A stretch of 64,000 nt of DNA from JANYLB01 sp963837715 (GTDB lineage: Bacteria > Actinomycetota > Acidimicrobiia > IMCC26256 > JANYLB01). The notes under the pieces were generated by a model. That model had not been told where the DNA came from, did not search any database, and worked only from the letters and a program-made list of their open reading frames with translations. Both the position numbers and the translations under genes were made by a program. The stretch is taken from NCBI GenBank assembly GCA_963837715.1, contig CAWIOF010000002.1:1302001-1366000 (forward strand). Direction: 5' to 3'. Positions 17,805 to 27,194 of this stretch are shown here, in pieces. Position 1 is the first letter of the stretch. Every line of letters begins with the position of its first letter.

Positions 17805-19516
17805 TCACACGAGCGCGTCGCACTCCTCGGCGACCGCGCGGATCGCCGGGTGGAGCTCCTCGGGAACCGAGGCCATGCGTTCGTCGCTGAGCTCGTCGGA
17901 GAACCGCAGGCGCTCGGCGTCGGCGAGCTCGTGACCGGCCGGCATCCACGCCGAGTGCAGCACGGCAGGGATGCACTCCTTGTTCGTGCCCACGAGCGTG
18001 GCGACCGGCCCGGCCGACACCTTGGCCGCGTCGAACACTTCGACGCGGAACCCGTTGTCGTTGCAGACGGGTTGCACCACGTAGCCGTCGTGGCCGCCGG
18101 GCCGACCGCCGACGTAGCTGCCCGCCGACAGCTCCCCGAGGAGCGAACGCAGGTGACGTGATGTGGTCGGCGGTGTCGGGGTAGTCCCAGCGCGCCTTCA
18201 GTTCCATGCTCCCGCGCTCGAACGAGCACAGCGCGCCCGGGGTCTCCTCGCGGAGCAGGTCGAGGTCGATGCGGTCCTCGTAGAGGCGGGCGGCGCGCTG
18301 GCTGACGTTCCCCGGGCGGCACCCCTGGTACGTCACGTGGTGCAACGTGGGTGCCGACATGCCCTCGGTGCTCCAGTCCATGGCCGAGAGCTGGAGGTTG
18401 AAGGTCCAGTCCTGCTTGAACAGTCCCTGTTCGAGGACCTTGCCGGAGTCGGGGTCGAAGACCACCTCGGTGATCGTCTCGGGACCCATGGCCATGTTGT
18501 AGAGGCCGACGGCGGCGGGATCGACCGGGTTGCCGTTCACGTCGAGGTCGTCGGGACGCAGGTAGAAGCCGAGGTCCATGCGGTCCATGCCCTCCCACAC
18601 GACCGAGATGCCGTCGGTGTCGTCCCAGCGGGCGTAGTAGTGACCCGCCGGCGGCGACATCGTGAGGCACACCGGGGTCACCGGCGCGCCCGAGGCGAGC
18701 CCGTCGAGCTGCTCCTTGCGGATCAGCCAGACCGGCACCTCGTCGTCGATGGTGAGGGATCGCTCGCCGCCCATCATCTCCGCCGGGTCGGCCTTGAAGT
18801 TGCCCGAGTCGCACAGGATGATCCAGTCGCGGGTCTGGCTGACCGTGTGGATCGATCCGCCGAACGACGACACCTTCGAGCGGCCAGTGGCGGACCTTCG
18901 TGCCGTCGTGACGGTCGTAGCGGACGACCGAGGGCCGCATGCCCAAGCTCGGCTCCATCACGAAGTCGAGCTTCACGCTCCAGAGACAATCCCGCTCCGG
19001 GTCGACGACGGGGTGCGCGGTGGAGAACAGGAAGGGCAGCACCCCCGGCATCTCCATCGAGCTGCCGCCCCAGCTGTCGACGTGGCCGACCTCGGCCACG
19101 AACTCGAGGCTCTCGGGGTGCAGCTCGACGGGTCGCCCCGCATCCCAGGTCGTGTAGAGCCGGTCACCCCACGGCAGGGGCGCGGTGTTCGACGAGTTCG
19201 GCGGCCCGAACGGCGAGAAGTAGCCGACGGGCCCCGGCGCGAACTGGTCAGGGTGGCGGTCGAACAGGCGCTTGCCGGGCGTCTGGATCGAACGGGTCTG
19301 CCAGGCGAAGCGCCCGGGGCCGGCACCGCGGGCGCCTGCTTCGAGCGACAGCCGACAGATCGAACCCCAGTCGAAGATGGCGTACGGGAGCGACCCGGTG
19401 TTCTGGAAGCTCGAGAAGACCACCTCACCGCTGATGTCGGTGGGCCAGGTTCCCGAGGCCACCTCGAGCTCGAAGTCGACGTGCGGCGCGGTCGTGAGCG
19501 TTCGTGGAGTCGGCAC
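17805..19516 (-). CDS. Carotenoid/stilbene cleavage oxygenase family protein 2 (frame-disrupted)
   Basis: Second, divergent member of the RPE65/CCD propeller family, about 570 aa. Recognisable segments are WPTDISGEVVFSSFQNTG at the N-terminus, PLPWGDRLYTTWDAGRPVEL, FLFSTAHPVVDPE with a likely Fe-ligand His, SIHTVSQTRDWIILCDSGN, and the C-terminal SAWMPAGHELAD with the last His. Extra bases near 18882 and 18155 break the frame. GTG 19516 is the best start; a nearby ATG (19530) is out of frame. The gene is divergent from the Rieske operon, sharing the operator at 19553-19569. Its low similarity to the first oxygenase suggests a different cleavage site or substrate. Confidence 0.8.
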
Positions 19517-19552
19517 CGGAGATCTCCCATCGGCGTGATGGCGCTGCTAGCT

Positions 19553-19569
19553 TGTGAACAGTGTTCACC
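19553..19569. promoter_or_regulatory. TetR operator copy 3 in the oxygenase/Rieske divergent promoter
   Basis: TGTGAACAGTGTTCACC carries the same palindrome as the sites near the TetR gene; only the outermost left base deviates. It sits 37 bp upstream of the minus-strand oxygenase start and 120 bp upstream of the Rieske ATG, positioned to repress both directions. Confidence 0.7.
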
Positions 19570-19688
19570 AACCTAGCGGAATCCGCCGTCGAGGGCGCCG
19601 ATCGGCCCGTCAGGCGGTCAGTCGGGTGCTCGGGCAGGCCAGGCACGAAGCCGTTGCCCGGGGTTCCGGCCCGGTGGAGGGAGACGCC

Positions 19689-20904
19689 ATGGACGTGACG
19701 TTGGAGCGGACCATCCGCGATCGCATGGAGGTCGAGAAGGCCCGGAAGGCTCCCCCGCCCGAGGCGGTGCCGGTCCCCCCGATCCCCACGGCGCGCTACA
19801 CCGACCCTGCGTTCTTCCAGCTCGAGCGGGAACGCATCTTCGCCCGTTCGTGGCTGTTCGCCGGCCACGAATCGGAGTGGCCCGAGCCCGGCTCGTACCG
19901 GCAGTTCACGCGATCGGGCGCACCCATCGTCGTCGTGCGCGGTGACGACGGGATCCTCCGCGCCTTCTACAACGCGTGCCGCCACCGCGGCGCGCCGGTG
20001 ACCCGCGACGAGTGCGGCACCGCGCGGCGGCTCACCTGCCAGTACCACTCGTGGTCGTACGGAACCGACGGGACGTTGAAGGCCGTCCCCGATGCCCGGA
20101 GCTTCGCCGGCCTCGACACCGGCGAGCTCGGTCTCGTCCCGGTGCGCTGCGAGACCTGGGACGGCTGGGTCTTCGTGAGCGAAGATCCGGGCGCCGGGCC
20201 GCTGCTCGACTTCCTGGGTCCGATCGGCGACCAGATGCGCGAGATCAACGGGCCGGTGATGCGCCTCGTGGGCACGAAGGTGCACCATCTCGCCTGCAAC
20301 TGGAAGCTCATGGTCGATGCGTTCTTGGAGGTGTACCACGTCCGCACGGTGCACCCCGACAACGCCGCGTTGCTCTACGACGACCAGTCGGTGACCGTGG
20401 CGATGCTCCCGAACGGCAACAGCCGGCTGACCGTCGAGAAGCGCGACGAGCTACGCGACTTCCCGATGGTGTCGCCGGAGTTCGACAACCCCGCGGTCGG
20501 GCAGCTCTGGCGCCAGACGTCGACCTCCTACGGCATCTTCCCCAACCTCGTCGTACCGATGGACACCGGCGCCTTCACGTTCCTGTGCATGTGGCCCGTC
20601 GACGTCGACCACACCGAGCTGGAGCTGCGGTGGTACGCCCCTGCGTGGACCGGCGACGACGTGCCGAGCGACCACGTCGAGCGCATGGCCCTGTTCGAGA
20701 CGGTGATGGCCCAGGACACGGCGAACATGGCGCCGATCCAGGCGTCGGTCTCGTCGCCGGGCGCGCGCCCGTTCCAGATCGGCTGGCACGAGCGACTGAT
20801 CCACCACTTCCAGCGCGCCGTCGACCTCGCCATCGGCCCCGATCTCGTTCCCGAAGGCACTCGCGGTGTCCGACGCCCTCGACGGGTTCGTCGAGCCGGT
20901 CTGA
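19689..20904 (+). CDS. Rieske-type aromatic-ring/terpenoid oxygenase alpha subunit (one frameshift)
   Basis: About 404-aa Rieske non-haem iron oxygenase. The [2Fe-2S] motif is CRHRGAP...CQYHSW (Cys-x-His-x17-Cys-x2-His, about residues 97-118). The mononuclear Fe site is in DAFLEVYHVRTVHPDN. One extra base near 20850 shifts the last ~17 codons; the restored end reads ALAVSDALDGFVEPV and stops at 20904. ATG 19689 follows a GGTGGAGGGA ribosome binding site; the frame is open back to 19554 but that stretch covers the operator. No reductase or ferredoxin gene is nearby, so electrons must come from elsewhere. It probably hydroxylates or demethylates the imported compound or a cleavage product. Confidence 0.87.
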
Positions 20905-20918
20905 GACGACGGGCGCAC

Positions 20919-22279
20919 GTGGTGTCGACGCAACGAGTGCTGCTCAGTGGGGGCACCGTGATCGACGGCACCGGGGCGCCGCCGCTGCCCGACACCGACG
21001 TGCTGTTCGAAGTCGACCGGATCGTCTCGGTCGGCGCAGCGGCCCGAGCGGCGATCGGCGCCGACCCGAGCGATGCCCAGCTCACCACGGTCGATGTGTC
21101 GGGACTGACCGTGATGCCCGGGCTCATCGACGCCCACTGCCACATCACCTTCGGCGAGCCCGCCAGCAACGACGAGCTGTTCTTCCACCGCTCGCAGTCG
21201 AGCGCGATGCTCGCTCGCCGCCCACAACGTCCCCAAGTTGCTGCGTGCCGGTGTCACCGGCTTCCTCGACGCCGACTGCATCTTCGACCTCGGCCCCGCG
21301 CTGCGCGACGGGATCGAGGCCGGTCTCGTCGAGGGTCCGCGGATGTCGTCGGGCATGAACGCGCTGCTCACGACGGCGGGCGGGACCGCCGGCCGTCTCA
21401 TCCCCGATCGCGGCACCCTCGGGTACGCGGCGGTGATGGGCGACCGCGACGAGATGGTGCGCACCACGCGACAGCAGATCAAGTACGGCGCCGACTGGAT
21501 CAAGATCCACGTCACCGGCTCGGTGCCCCGATCCTCCGGCGAGCTGACCGTCTGGTCGGCCGACGAGCTCCGGGCCGTCACCGACACCGCCCATGCGCTC
21601 GACACGCCGACCGTCGCCCACTGCCGGAGCGCCGAGTCGACCCGCCTGGCCGCCGAGGCAGGTGTCGACCTGATCCTCCACGCCAGCTACCTCGACGATC
21701 ACGCCCTCGAAGCGGTCGTCGCGTCCGGCGCCGCGATCGCCCCGACGTTCACGTTCCTCGCCAACCTGGCCGACTACGGCGCCAAGGTCGGTGCCGCGAC
21801 CACGCAGGTCGACGTGTTCCGGGGCGAGATCGCCGCCACCGCGGCGATGATCCGCACGCGCCCACGATGCCGGCGTGCGGTTGCTCTGCGGCTCCGAGAG
21901 CGGGTTCTCGCTCACGCCCTACGGGCACTGGCACGCACGCGAAGTCGAGCTGTTCGTCGACGTGCTCGGGCTCACGCCCCTCGAAGCGATCCGGTGCGCG
22001 ACCCGCAACGGCGCCTTCGCGCTCCGGTGTCCCGACGACTCGATCGGCGTGGTCGCGCCCGATGCGGTCGCGGATCTCATCGTGATCGAGGGCGACCCCG
22101 CCGCCGACGTGGCCGTGCTCGGCGACCGGGCCCGCATCCGCCACGTCTACTCACGTGGGCGCGCGGTCGACCTCACGCGTCCGTGGCCGCAGCGACAACC
22201 GCTCCCCGGAGAGAAGGTCGGCTTCGTGGTCGGCCCACCCCCTCACCTGGGATCTCGTGCACTCGTGACCCGACGATGA
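20919..22279 (+). CDS. Metal-dependent amidohydrolase, imidazolonepropionase/prolidase-like (frame-disrupted)
   Basis: About 450-aa TIM-barrel hydrolase with an N-terminal beta-sandwich (LLSGGTVIDGTGAPPLPDTD). Metal ligands are HxH in GLIDAHCHITF, a putative carboxylated Lys in IKIHVTG, and His in VAHCRS and LHASYLDDHA. The usual GTD aspartate region reads CGSESGF, with Glu where Asp is normal, which is odd. Extra bases near 21215 and 21862 break the frame. Start GTG 20919 or 20922. Its TGA overlaps the SDR ATG (ATGA). It may hydrolyse a cyclic amide, lactone or ester formed in the pathway. Confidence 0.8.
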
Positions 22280-23095
22280 CCGACGATCCGCCGCGAACGG
22301 TGCTGGTCACCGGGGCAGGGAGCGGGCTCGGGGCGGCGACAGCCACGGCCGCGGCCGAAGCCGGGTGGCTCGTCGGTGTCCTCGATCGCGACGCGGATGC
22401 CGCGTCACGAACCGCGCACGCCATCGGTGACGCGGCAGTCGCGCTGACCGCCGACACGACTGACGCCAGTGCCGTCGAGGCCGCGCTCGACACGTTCGCC
22501 GCGGCGAGCGGCGCACCCACGCCCGACGCGCTCGTCTGCAACGCGGGCATCGTGCGGTTCGGCCCGCTCCTCGATCTCGATGCCGACGACTGGCAGGCCG
22601 TGGTCGACGTCAACCTCACCGGTACCTTCGTGACCGCTCGCGCCGTGGCCCGTCGCATGATCGCTGCGGGCGCCGAGGGTTCGATCGTCGTGATCACGTC
22701 GATGAACGGCGTGGCCCCCGGCCCCAACGCGGGTGCCTACGGAGCCACCAAGGCGGGGGTCGCGCGCCTGGCCCAGCAGATGGCCCTCGAATGGGGACCG
22801 CAGGGCATCCGGGTCAACGCGGTCGCGCCGGGCCTCATCGACGCCGGCATCTCCGAAGCGGTCTACGCGGATCCCGACATCCGCAGCCGCCGAGCCGAGC
22901 GGGTACCGCTCCGGCGCCTCGGCACACCGTCCGACGTGGCGTCAGTCGTGCTCTTCCTGCTCTCCGACGCGGCCGGGTACGTCAACGGCACCGAGCTCCT
23001 CGTCGACGGCGGCGTCACCGTGAGCGTGATCAGCACGCCTGCCGCGCCCTCGCGCCGTCGACGGGGTCGGCACCGACGACCCGGGCGACTCGTGA
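22276..23095 (+). CDS. Short-chain dehydrogenase/reductase (one frameshift near the C-terminus)
   Basis: About 272-aa classical SDR. The cofactor motif is TGAGSGLG (residues 12-19), NAG is in VCNAGIV, and the catalytic Ser-Tyr-Lys are in ITSMNG and YGATKAG. The C-terminal GYVNGTELLVDGG is typical. A one-base insertion near 23043 diverts the last ~17 codons; the corrected frame stops at TGA 23093-23095, overlapping the GTG of the ThuA-like gene (GTGA). An Asp after the second strand (VLDRDAD) suggests NAD(H). It would oxidise an alcohol or reduce a ketone intermediate. Confidence 0.86.
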
Positions 23096-23793
23096 GCACC
23101 AACCTGGTGCTGTCGGGCGGTCCGGGCCACGACTTCGACGCCACCACCGCCGCGCTCGATGAGCTGGGCGACCAACACGGGTTCACGACCACGGTCGTCA
23201 CGGATCCGCCCGACCTGTTCGCGGCGCTGCAGGGCGTCGAGCACGGCGAGATCGCGCCGTGGGATCTGGTGACCGTGAACGCGCTGCGGTGGCGCATGGA
23301 GACCGGTCGGTACGCCGACCAGCGAGATCGACTCGGGTTCGACCTCGCCGCCGCCGACGCGGCCATCCTCGCGCGCCACGTCGAGAGTGGAGGTGGGCTG
23401 GTGGTGCTGCACACCGGCGTCATCTGCTTCGACGCGGAGCCGACGTGGCACCGGCTCGTCGGCGCATCCTGGAACTGGGAACGCTCCTCCCACCCACCGG
23501 TCGCCGAGGTCGAGGTCGAGGTCACCGCGGCCGGCCGCGACCATCCGATCACGGTCGGTCTCGAATCGTTCCGGGTGTGCGACGAGGTCTACTCGTCCCT
23601 CGACACGGCTGACGACCTCGTCCCCCTCTTGGGCGCGACGCACGCGGGCGGTGAGCACCCGCTCCTGTGGACCCGGACGTTCGGCGCGGGGCGCGTCGTC
23701 ACCGACCTGCTCGGACACGGGACGCCATCGTTCACCCAGCCCGATCATCGAACGATCGTCGGTCGAGCCCTGGAGTGGTCATGTCGCGCGTGA
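23092..23793 (+). CDS. ThuA-like domain protein
   Basis: 233-aa protein with the class-I-glutamine-amidotransferase-like fold of ThuA (trehalose utilisation) proteins: strand NLVLSGGPGHDF, the nucleophile-elbow-like ESGGGLVVLHTG, and the C-terminal TFGAGRVVTDLLGHGTPSF. The Cys nucleophile of true amidotransferases is absent. It is one of the few uninterrupted genes in this island. GTG 23092 overlaps the SDR stop and the end overlaps the P450 start by 13 bp. ThuA-like proteins often accompany sugar or glycoside oxidation genes, so a role on a glycosylated intermediate is possible. Confidence 0.8.
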   Translation: MSTNLVLSGGPGHDFDATTAALDELGDQHGFTTTVVTDPPDLFAALQGVEHGEIAPWDLVTVNALRWRMETGRYADQRDRLGFDLAAADAAILARHVESGGGLVVLHTGVICFDAEPTWHRLVGASWNWERSSHPPVAEVEVEVTAAGRDHPITVGLESFRVCDEVYSSLDTADDLVPLLGATHAGGEHPLLWTRTFGAGRVVTDLLGHGTPSFTQPDHRTIVGRALEWSCRA

Positions 23794-24981
23794 TCACGAT
23801 CACCAGCTACGACGATGCCCGCGCGGCCTTTCGCCACAAGGAGCTGCGTCAGGCGCTCTACGACGCCGGCGAAGTCGTCATGGCCGACGTGCTGGTGAAC
23901 CTGCACGGCGAGGAGCACCGGGCCCGGAGGCGACTCGAGAACCGCCTGTTCCGACGCGACATCCAGACTCGTTCCGAGTACGAGCTGTTCCCGCCCATCG
24001 TGACCGAGACCCTCGCGCCGTACCTGGCCGACGGCCGCGCCGAGCTCGTCGCCCTCAGTCACCAGATGATGATGAACCTCGCCGCGTCCACCGCCGGCGT
24101 CGATCGCCCGGAAGCGACACCGGAAGAGACGTTCCACCTCTACTCCTACCTGATGCGCTTCATCGAGGGGGCAACCCTCGCCCACTACGCCGGCGACCGC
24201 GACGCAAAGCGAGCCGAGGTGGCCGAGGCGCTCGACTCCTTCGATCGCGAGTTCCTGCAACCCTCGATCGCCAGGCGGCGCGACGCCCTCGAGCGATTCG
24301 CGGCGCAGGAGATCACCGAGGACGACCTCCCCCACGACGTGCTCACGGTGCTGCTCCGCAACCAGGACGACCTCGACCTCCCACCCGATGTCGTGCTGCG
24401 CGAGACCTGCTTCTTCCTGCTCGCCGGTGCCCACACGTCGGCGACGGCGTTCGTCCGCACGTTGCACAACATCTTCTCGTTCGACGTCACTTCCTCCGCC
24501 GATGCCGAACGGGCCCGCGCCGACATGGTGTTCCTCCAGCGCTGCGTGCACGAGACCGTGCGCCTGCAGCCGTCGAGCCCGGTGGCCATGCGGTGGGCGC
24601 TCCACGACCTCGAGCTTCCCGGCGGCATCCACCTCGCCGCCGGCGACAAGCTCGTGATCGACCTGATGTCGGTGAACCGCGATCCTGCTGTGTTCGGCGA
24701 CTCCGCCGATGCGTTCGATCCGCACCGGGTGCTACCCGCCGGCGTCGCCCGATGGGGGTTGAGCTTCGGGCTCGGGATGCACGCCTGCATCGGCCAGGAC
24801 CTCGCGGCGGGGATCGACCCGATGGGAGAGCCGGCGGGGCCCGAGCATCCCTACGGTCTCGTCCCCGTGGCGGTGCAGGCGGTGCTGCGGGCCGGCGCGC
24901 GCCCGGCGCCCGATGACGCCGCCCCAGCTCGACCCGACGAACGACCGGGGCTACTGGGCCCGGTACCCCGTGCGGTTCTGA
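23781..24981 (+). CDS. Cytochrome P450 (one frameshift near the C-terminus)
   Basis: About 399-aa soluble bacterial P450. The I-helix has FFLLAGAHTSATAF, the K-helix ExxR is in HETVRLQPSSP, and the haem-thiolate loop is SFGLGMHACIGQDLA with Cys ligand. After AGARPAPDD a single extra base near 24915 shifts the frame; the restored end reads LDPTNDRGYWARYPVRF and stops at 24981. ATG 23781 overlaps the ThuA end. It would supply a monooxygenase step; no dedicated ferredoxin or ferredoxin reductase gene is nearby. Confidence 0.87.
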
Positions 24982-24992
24982 GCCGGCTGCCC

Positions 24993-26000
24993 GTGATCGA
25001 CCTCCACGCCCACGTGATCCTCGACTCCGTGCTCGGAGCGGCCGGGCCCCATGGTCCCGAGCTCGACCCCGGCGACGCGGCCACGGGGCGTCTTCCCTGC
25101 TACCGGGTCGGCGGCTACGAGTTGATCGGGGTGCAGTACCGCGACAGCCCGTTCATGGACCTCGACCGACGGTTGGTGGCCATGGACCAGCTGGGGATCT
25201 CCCTCCAGGTCCTCTCCCCCAATCCGCTCACCTACTTCTCGCACGTGGAGGCCGAGTGGGCCGACGCCTTCTGCCGACGCCACAACGACGAGCTCGCAGC
25301 GCTCGTGGCGCGCGCGCCGTCGCGTCTCGCGGGGTTCGCACAGTTGCCGATGCAGGATCCGACCCGCGCGGCCGCCGAGTTGCGACGCGCGGTGCGTGAG
25401 CTCGGTCTGGTCGGCGCGTACATCGGGACCGACATCGGGTACGCGCTCGACGACCCGGCCCTCGACGATGTCTGGTCGACCTGCACCGAGCTCGACGTCC
25501 CGCTGTTCATCCACCCTGCGCCCGACGGCATCGACGCGCCACGGCGCGACCAACGCCTCGCCCGCTTCGACGGCGACCTGTGGCTGGGCTTCTGTTACGA
25601 GGAGACGCTCGCGGTGGCGACCCTGGTCCTCGGAGGGGTGCTCGATCGACACCCCGCCCTCGATGTGTGCGTGAGCCACGGCGGCGGTGCGACCTCGTGG
25701 TTGGCCGAGCGACTCGAACACGCGGCCCGGACCCGGCCGTGGGCACCCGAGATGCTGCGCGACCCGGGCGCGGTCACCGAGCGACTGGAGCGACTGTGGT
25801 GGGATGCCCACGTGGGCGGGCCGCAGGCGCTCCACGCGTTGCTCGCGGCGTTCGGCACCGAGCAGGTGGTGGCCGGAACGAATCTCGCCGGCTGGGATCA
25901 GAGCGCCGATCCGAGCTGGGGCAACGGCGATCTGGCGGCAGTCTTCGACGCGAACGCTCGACGGTTGCTGCGCATCGACCTCGGCCCGCCTCGGGCCTGA
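24993..26000 (+). CDS. Amidohydrolase 2 / ACMSD-like metal-dependent hydrolase or decarboxylase
   Basis: 335-aa TIM-barrel protein of the amidohydrolase-2 family (2-amino-3-carboxymuconate semialdehyde decarboxylase-like). It has N-terminal HxH in VIDLHAHVI, a third His in FIHPAP, a fourth in CVSHGGGATSW, and the final motif GTNLAGWDQ. No frame damage is seen. GTG 24993 places the HxH strand right at the N-terminus, as is normal for the family; an upstream non-canonical start overlapping the P450 stop is possible. As last gene of the Rieske-P450 operon it may cleave or decarboxylate a ring-opened product. Confidence 0.83.
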   Translation: MIDLHAHVILDSVLGAAGPHGPELDPGDAATGRLPCYRVGGYELIGVQYRDSPFMDLDRRLVAMDQLGISLQVLSPNPLTYFSHVEAEWADAFCRRHNDELAALVARAPSRLAGFAQLPMQDPTRAAAELRRAVRELGLVGAYIGTDIGYALDDPALDDVWSTCTELDVPLFIHPAPDGIDAPRRDQRLARFDGDLWLGFCYEETLAVATLVLGGVLDRHPALDVCVSHGGGATSWLAERLEHAARTRPWAPEMLRDPGAVTERLERLWWDAHVGGPQALHALLAAFGTEQVVAGTNLAGWDQSADPSWGNGDLAAVFDANARRLLRIDLGPPRA

Positions 26001-26010
26001 GGCCCAGCGC

Positions 26011-26310
26011 TCACTCGACCCACGTGTACTGCACCGCGGCACGCGCGGCGGTGATCGGGGCGATCCGCTCCGCGAGGAGCGTCTGATGGGCCGCGTGGTC
26101 GCGGTACGCGAGGTAGCCGTCGGCGTCGACGAAGTCGGCCACCACGACGAAGTCCCAGTTCGTCTCGGCGAGTCCGGCGTCGGGACCGAACCGGTACGCC
26201 CGAATCGCGTCGATCGCGGCCGGAAGCTCGGCCAACCCGGACGCGACCTCCGCCTTCGACGCAGCGCTCGCGTCGGGAGCCCACTGCAACATGACGACGT
26301 GGCGGAACAT
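26011..26310 (-). CDS. Dabb (stress-responsive alpha/beta barrel) domain protein
   Basis: 99-aa dimeric ferredoxin-like barrel protein: MFRHVVMLQWAPDAS, then YRFGPDAG, WDFVVVADFVDADGYLAYRD and the end VQYTWVE are typical Dabb features. Such proteins act as small ligand-binding or lyase/cyclase-like enzymes. It is convergent with the last gene of the catabolic operon (10 bp apart). ATG 26310 is the only sensible start. Confidence 0.88.
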   Translation of the reverse strand: MFRHVVMLQWAPDASAASKAEVASGLAELPAAIDAIRAYRFGPDAGLAETNWDFVVVADFVDADGYLAYRDHAAHQTLLAERIAPITAARAAVQYTWVE

Positions 26311-26390
26311 CCCGCGAAGCTAGCCAACCGCCGCCAGATGCAGTCGCGTGACTGAGGACGAGTGCGGCATCGACTCTCTAGGGTCCGGCG

Positions 26391-27194
26391 ATGACAAGCG
26401 ACGCGCCAGACACCATCGTTCTCGTCCACGGGTTCTGGGTGACCCCTCGGAGTTGGGAGGAGTGGATCTCCCACTACGAGTCGAAGGGCTTCGCGGTTCT
26501 CGCGCCTGCGTATCCGGGCTTCGAGGTCGAGGTCGAGTCGCTGAACGAGGATCCCACGCCCGTCGCCGACTGCACGGCGTCGGCGATCATCGAGCAGTAC
26601 GCCTCGGCCATCCGTGGCCTCGACAAGCCCCCGATCATCATGGGGCACTCTGCCGGCGGCGCGTTCACGCAGGTGCTGCTCGATCACGGGTTCGGCACCG
26701 CGGGCGTCGCCATGAACTCCGCACCGACGGAAGGAGTGAAGGTCGTGCCCTTCTCGCAGGCGAAGTCGACGTTTCCGGTGCTGAAGAACCCGGCCAACCA
26801 TCACAAGGCGGTGGGTCTCACCTTCGAGCAGTGGAACTACGCCTTCACGAACGGCTTTCCCGAGGAGCGGGCCCGGGCGCTGTACGAGCGCTACGCCATC
26901 CCCGCGCCGGGAAGGATCCTCTGGGACAGCGTGCTGGCCAACTTCCAGCCCGGCCACCAGAGCATCTGGGTCAATTACCACAACGACGACCGCGCCCCAC
27001 TCCTGTTCATCTCGGGCTCCGAGGATCACATCATGCCGCCGAAGATCCAGCAGTCGAACCTCAAGCACTACAAGTCCGACACCATCACCGAGATCACGCA
27101 GTACGACGGACCCCACCTGCTCCCCGCCGCCGACAACTGGCAGGAGATCGCCGATCACGCCCTCGATTGGGCCCTCGAGCACAGCCGTGAGTGA
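26391..27194 (+). CDS. Alpha/beta hydrolase
   Basis: 267-aa cytosolic serine hydrolase. It has oxyanion motif VLVHGFWVT, nucleophile elbow GHSAGG (Ser at about residue 88), catalytic Asp in FISGSEDHIMPP and His in DGPHLLP. This compact form resembles non-haem haloperoxidase/esterase-like hydrolases. Its 3' end overlaps the following metallo-beta-lactamase-fold gene by 8 bp, so the two probably form an operon. Substrate unknown. Confidence 0.87.
   Translation: MTSDAPDTIVLVHGFWVTPRSWEEWISHYESKGFAVLAPAYPGFEVEVESLNEDPTPVADCTASAIIEQYASAIRGLDKPPIIMGHSAGGAFTQVLLDHGFGTAGVAMNSAPTEGVKVVPFSQAKSTFPVLKNPANHHKAVGLTFEQWNYAFTNGFPEERARALYERYAIPAPGRILWDSVLANFQPGHQSIWVNYHNDDRAPLLFISGSEDHIMPPKIQQSNLKHYKSDTITEITQYDGPHLLPAADNWQEIADHALDWALEHSRE

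Noticed and set aside
12099..19569. Assignment of the operators to KstR/KstR2 (cholesterol regulon)
   Set aside because: The half-site AAC/GTT is shared, but the spacing is 3 rather than 2 bp and no steroid catabolism genes are present.
19554..19688. In-frame start at 19554 for the Rieske oxygenase
   Set aside because: It would put the coding region over the TetR operator and adds 45 residues of Arg-rich sequence without similarity; ATG 19689 has a good ribosome binding site.
10602..24981. Programmed +1 frameshifting as explanation for the broken genes
   Set aside because: Would require about thirty events in unrelated families with no shared slippery codon or downstream structure. Sequencing insertions explain the pattern more simply.
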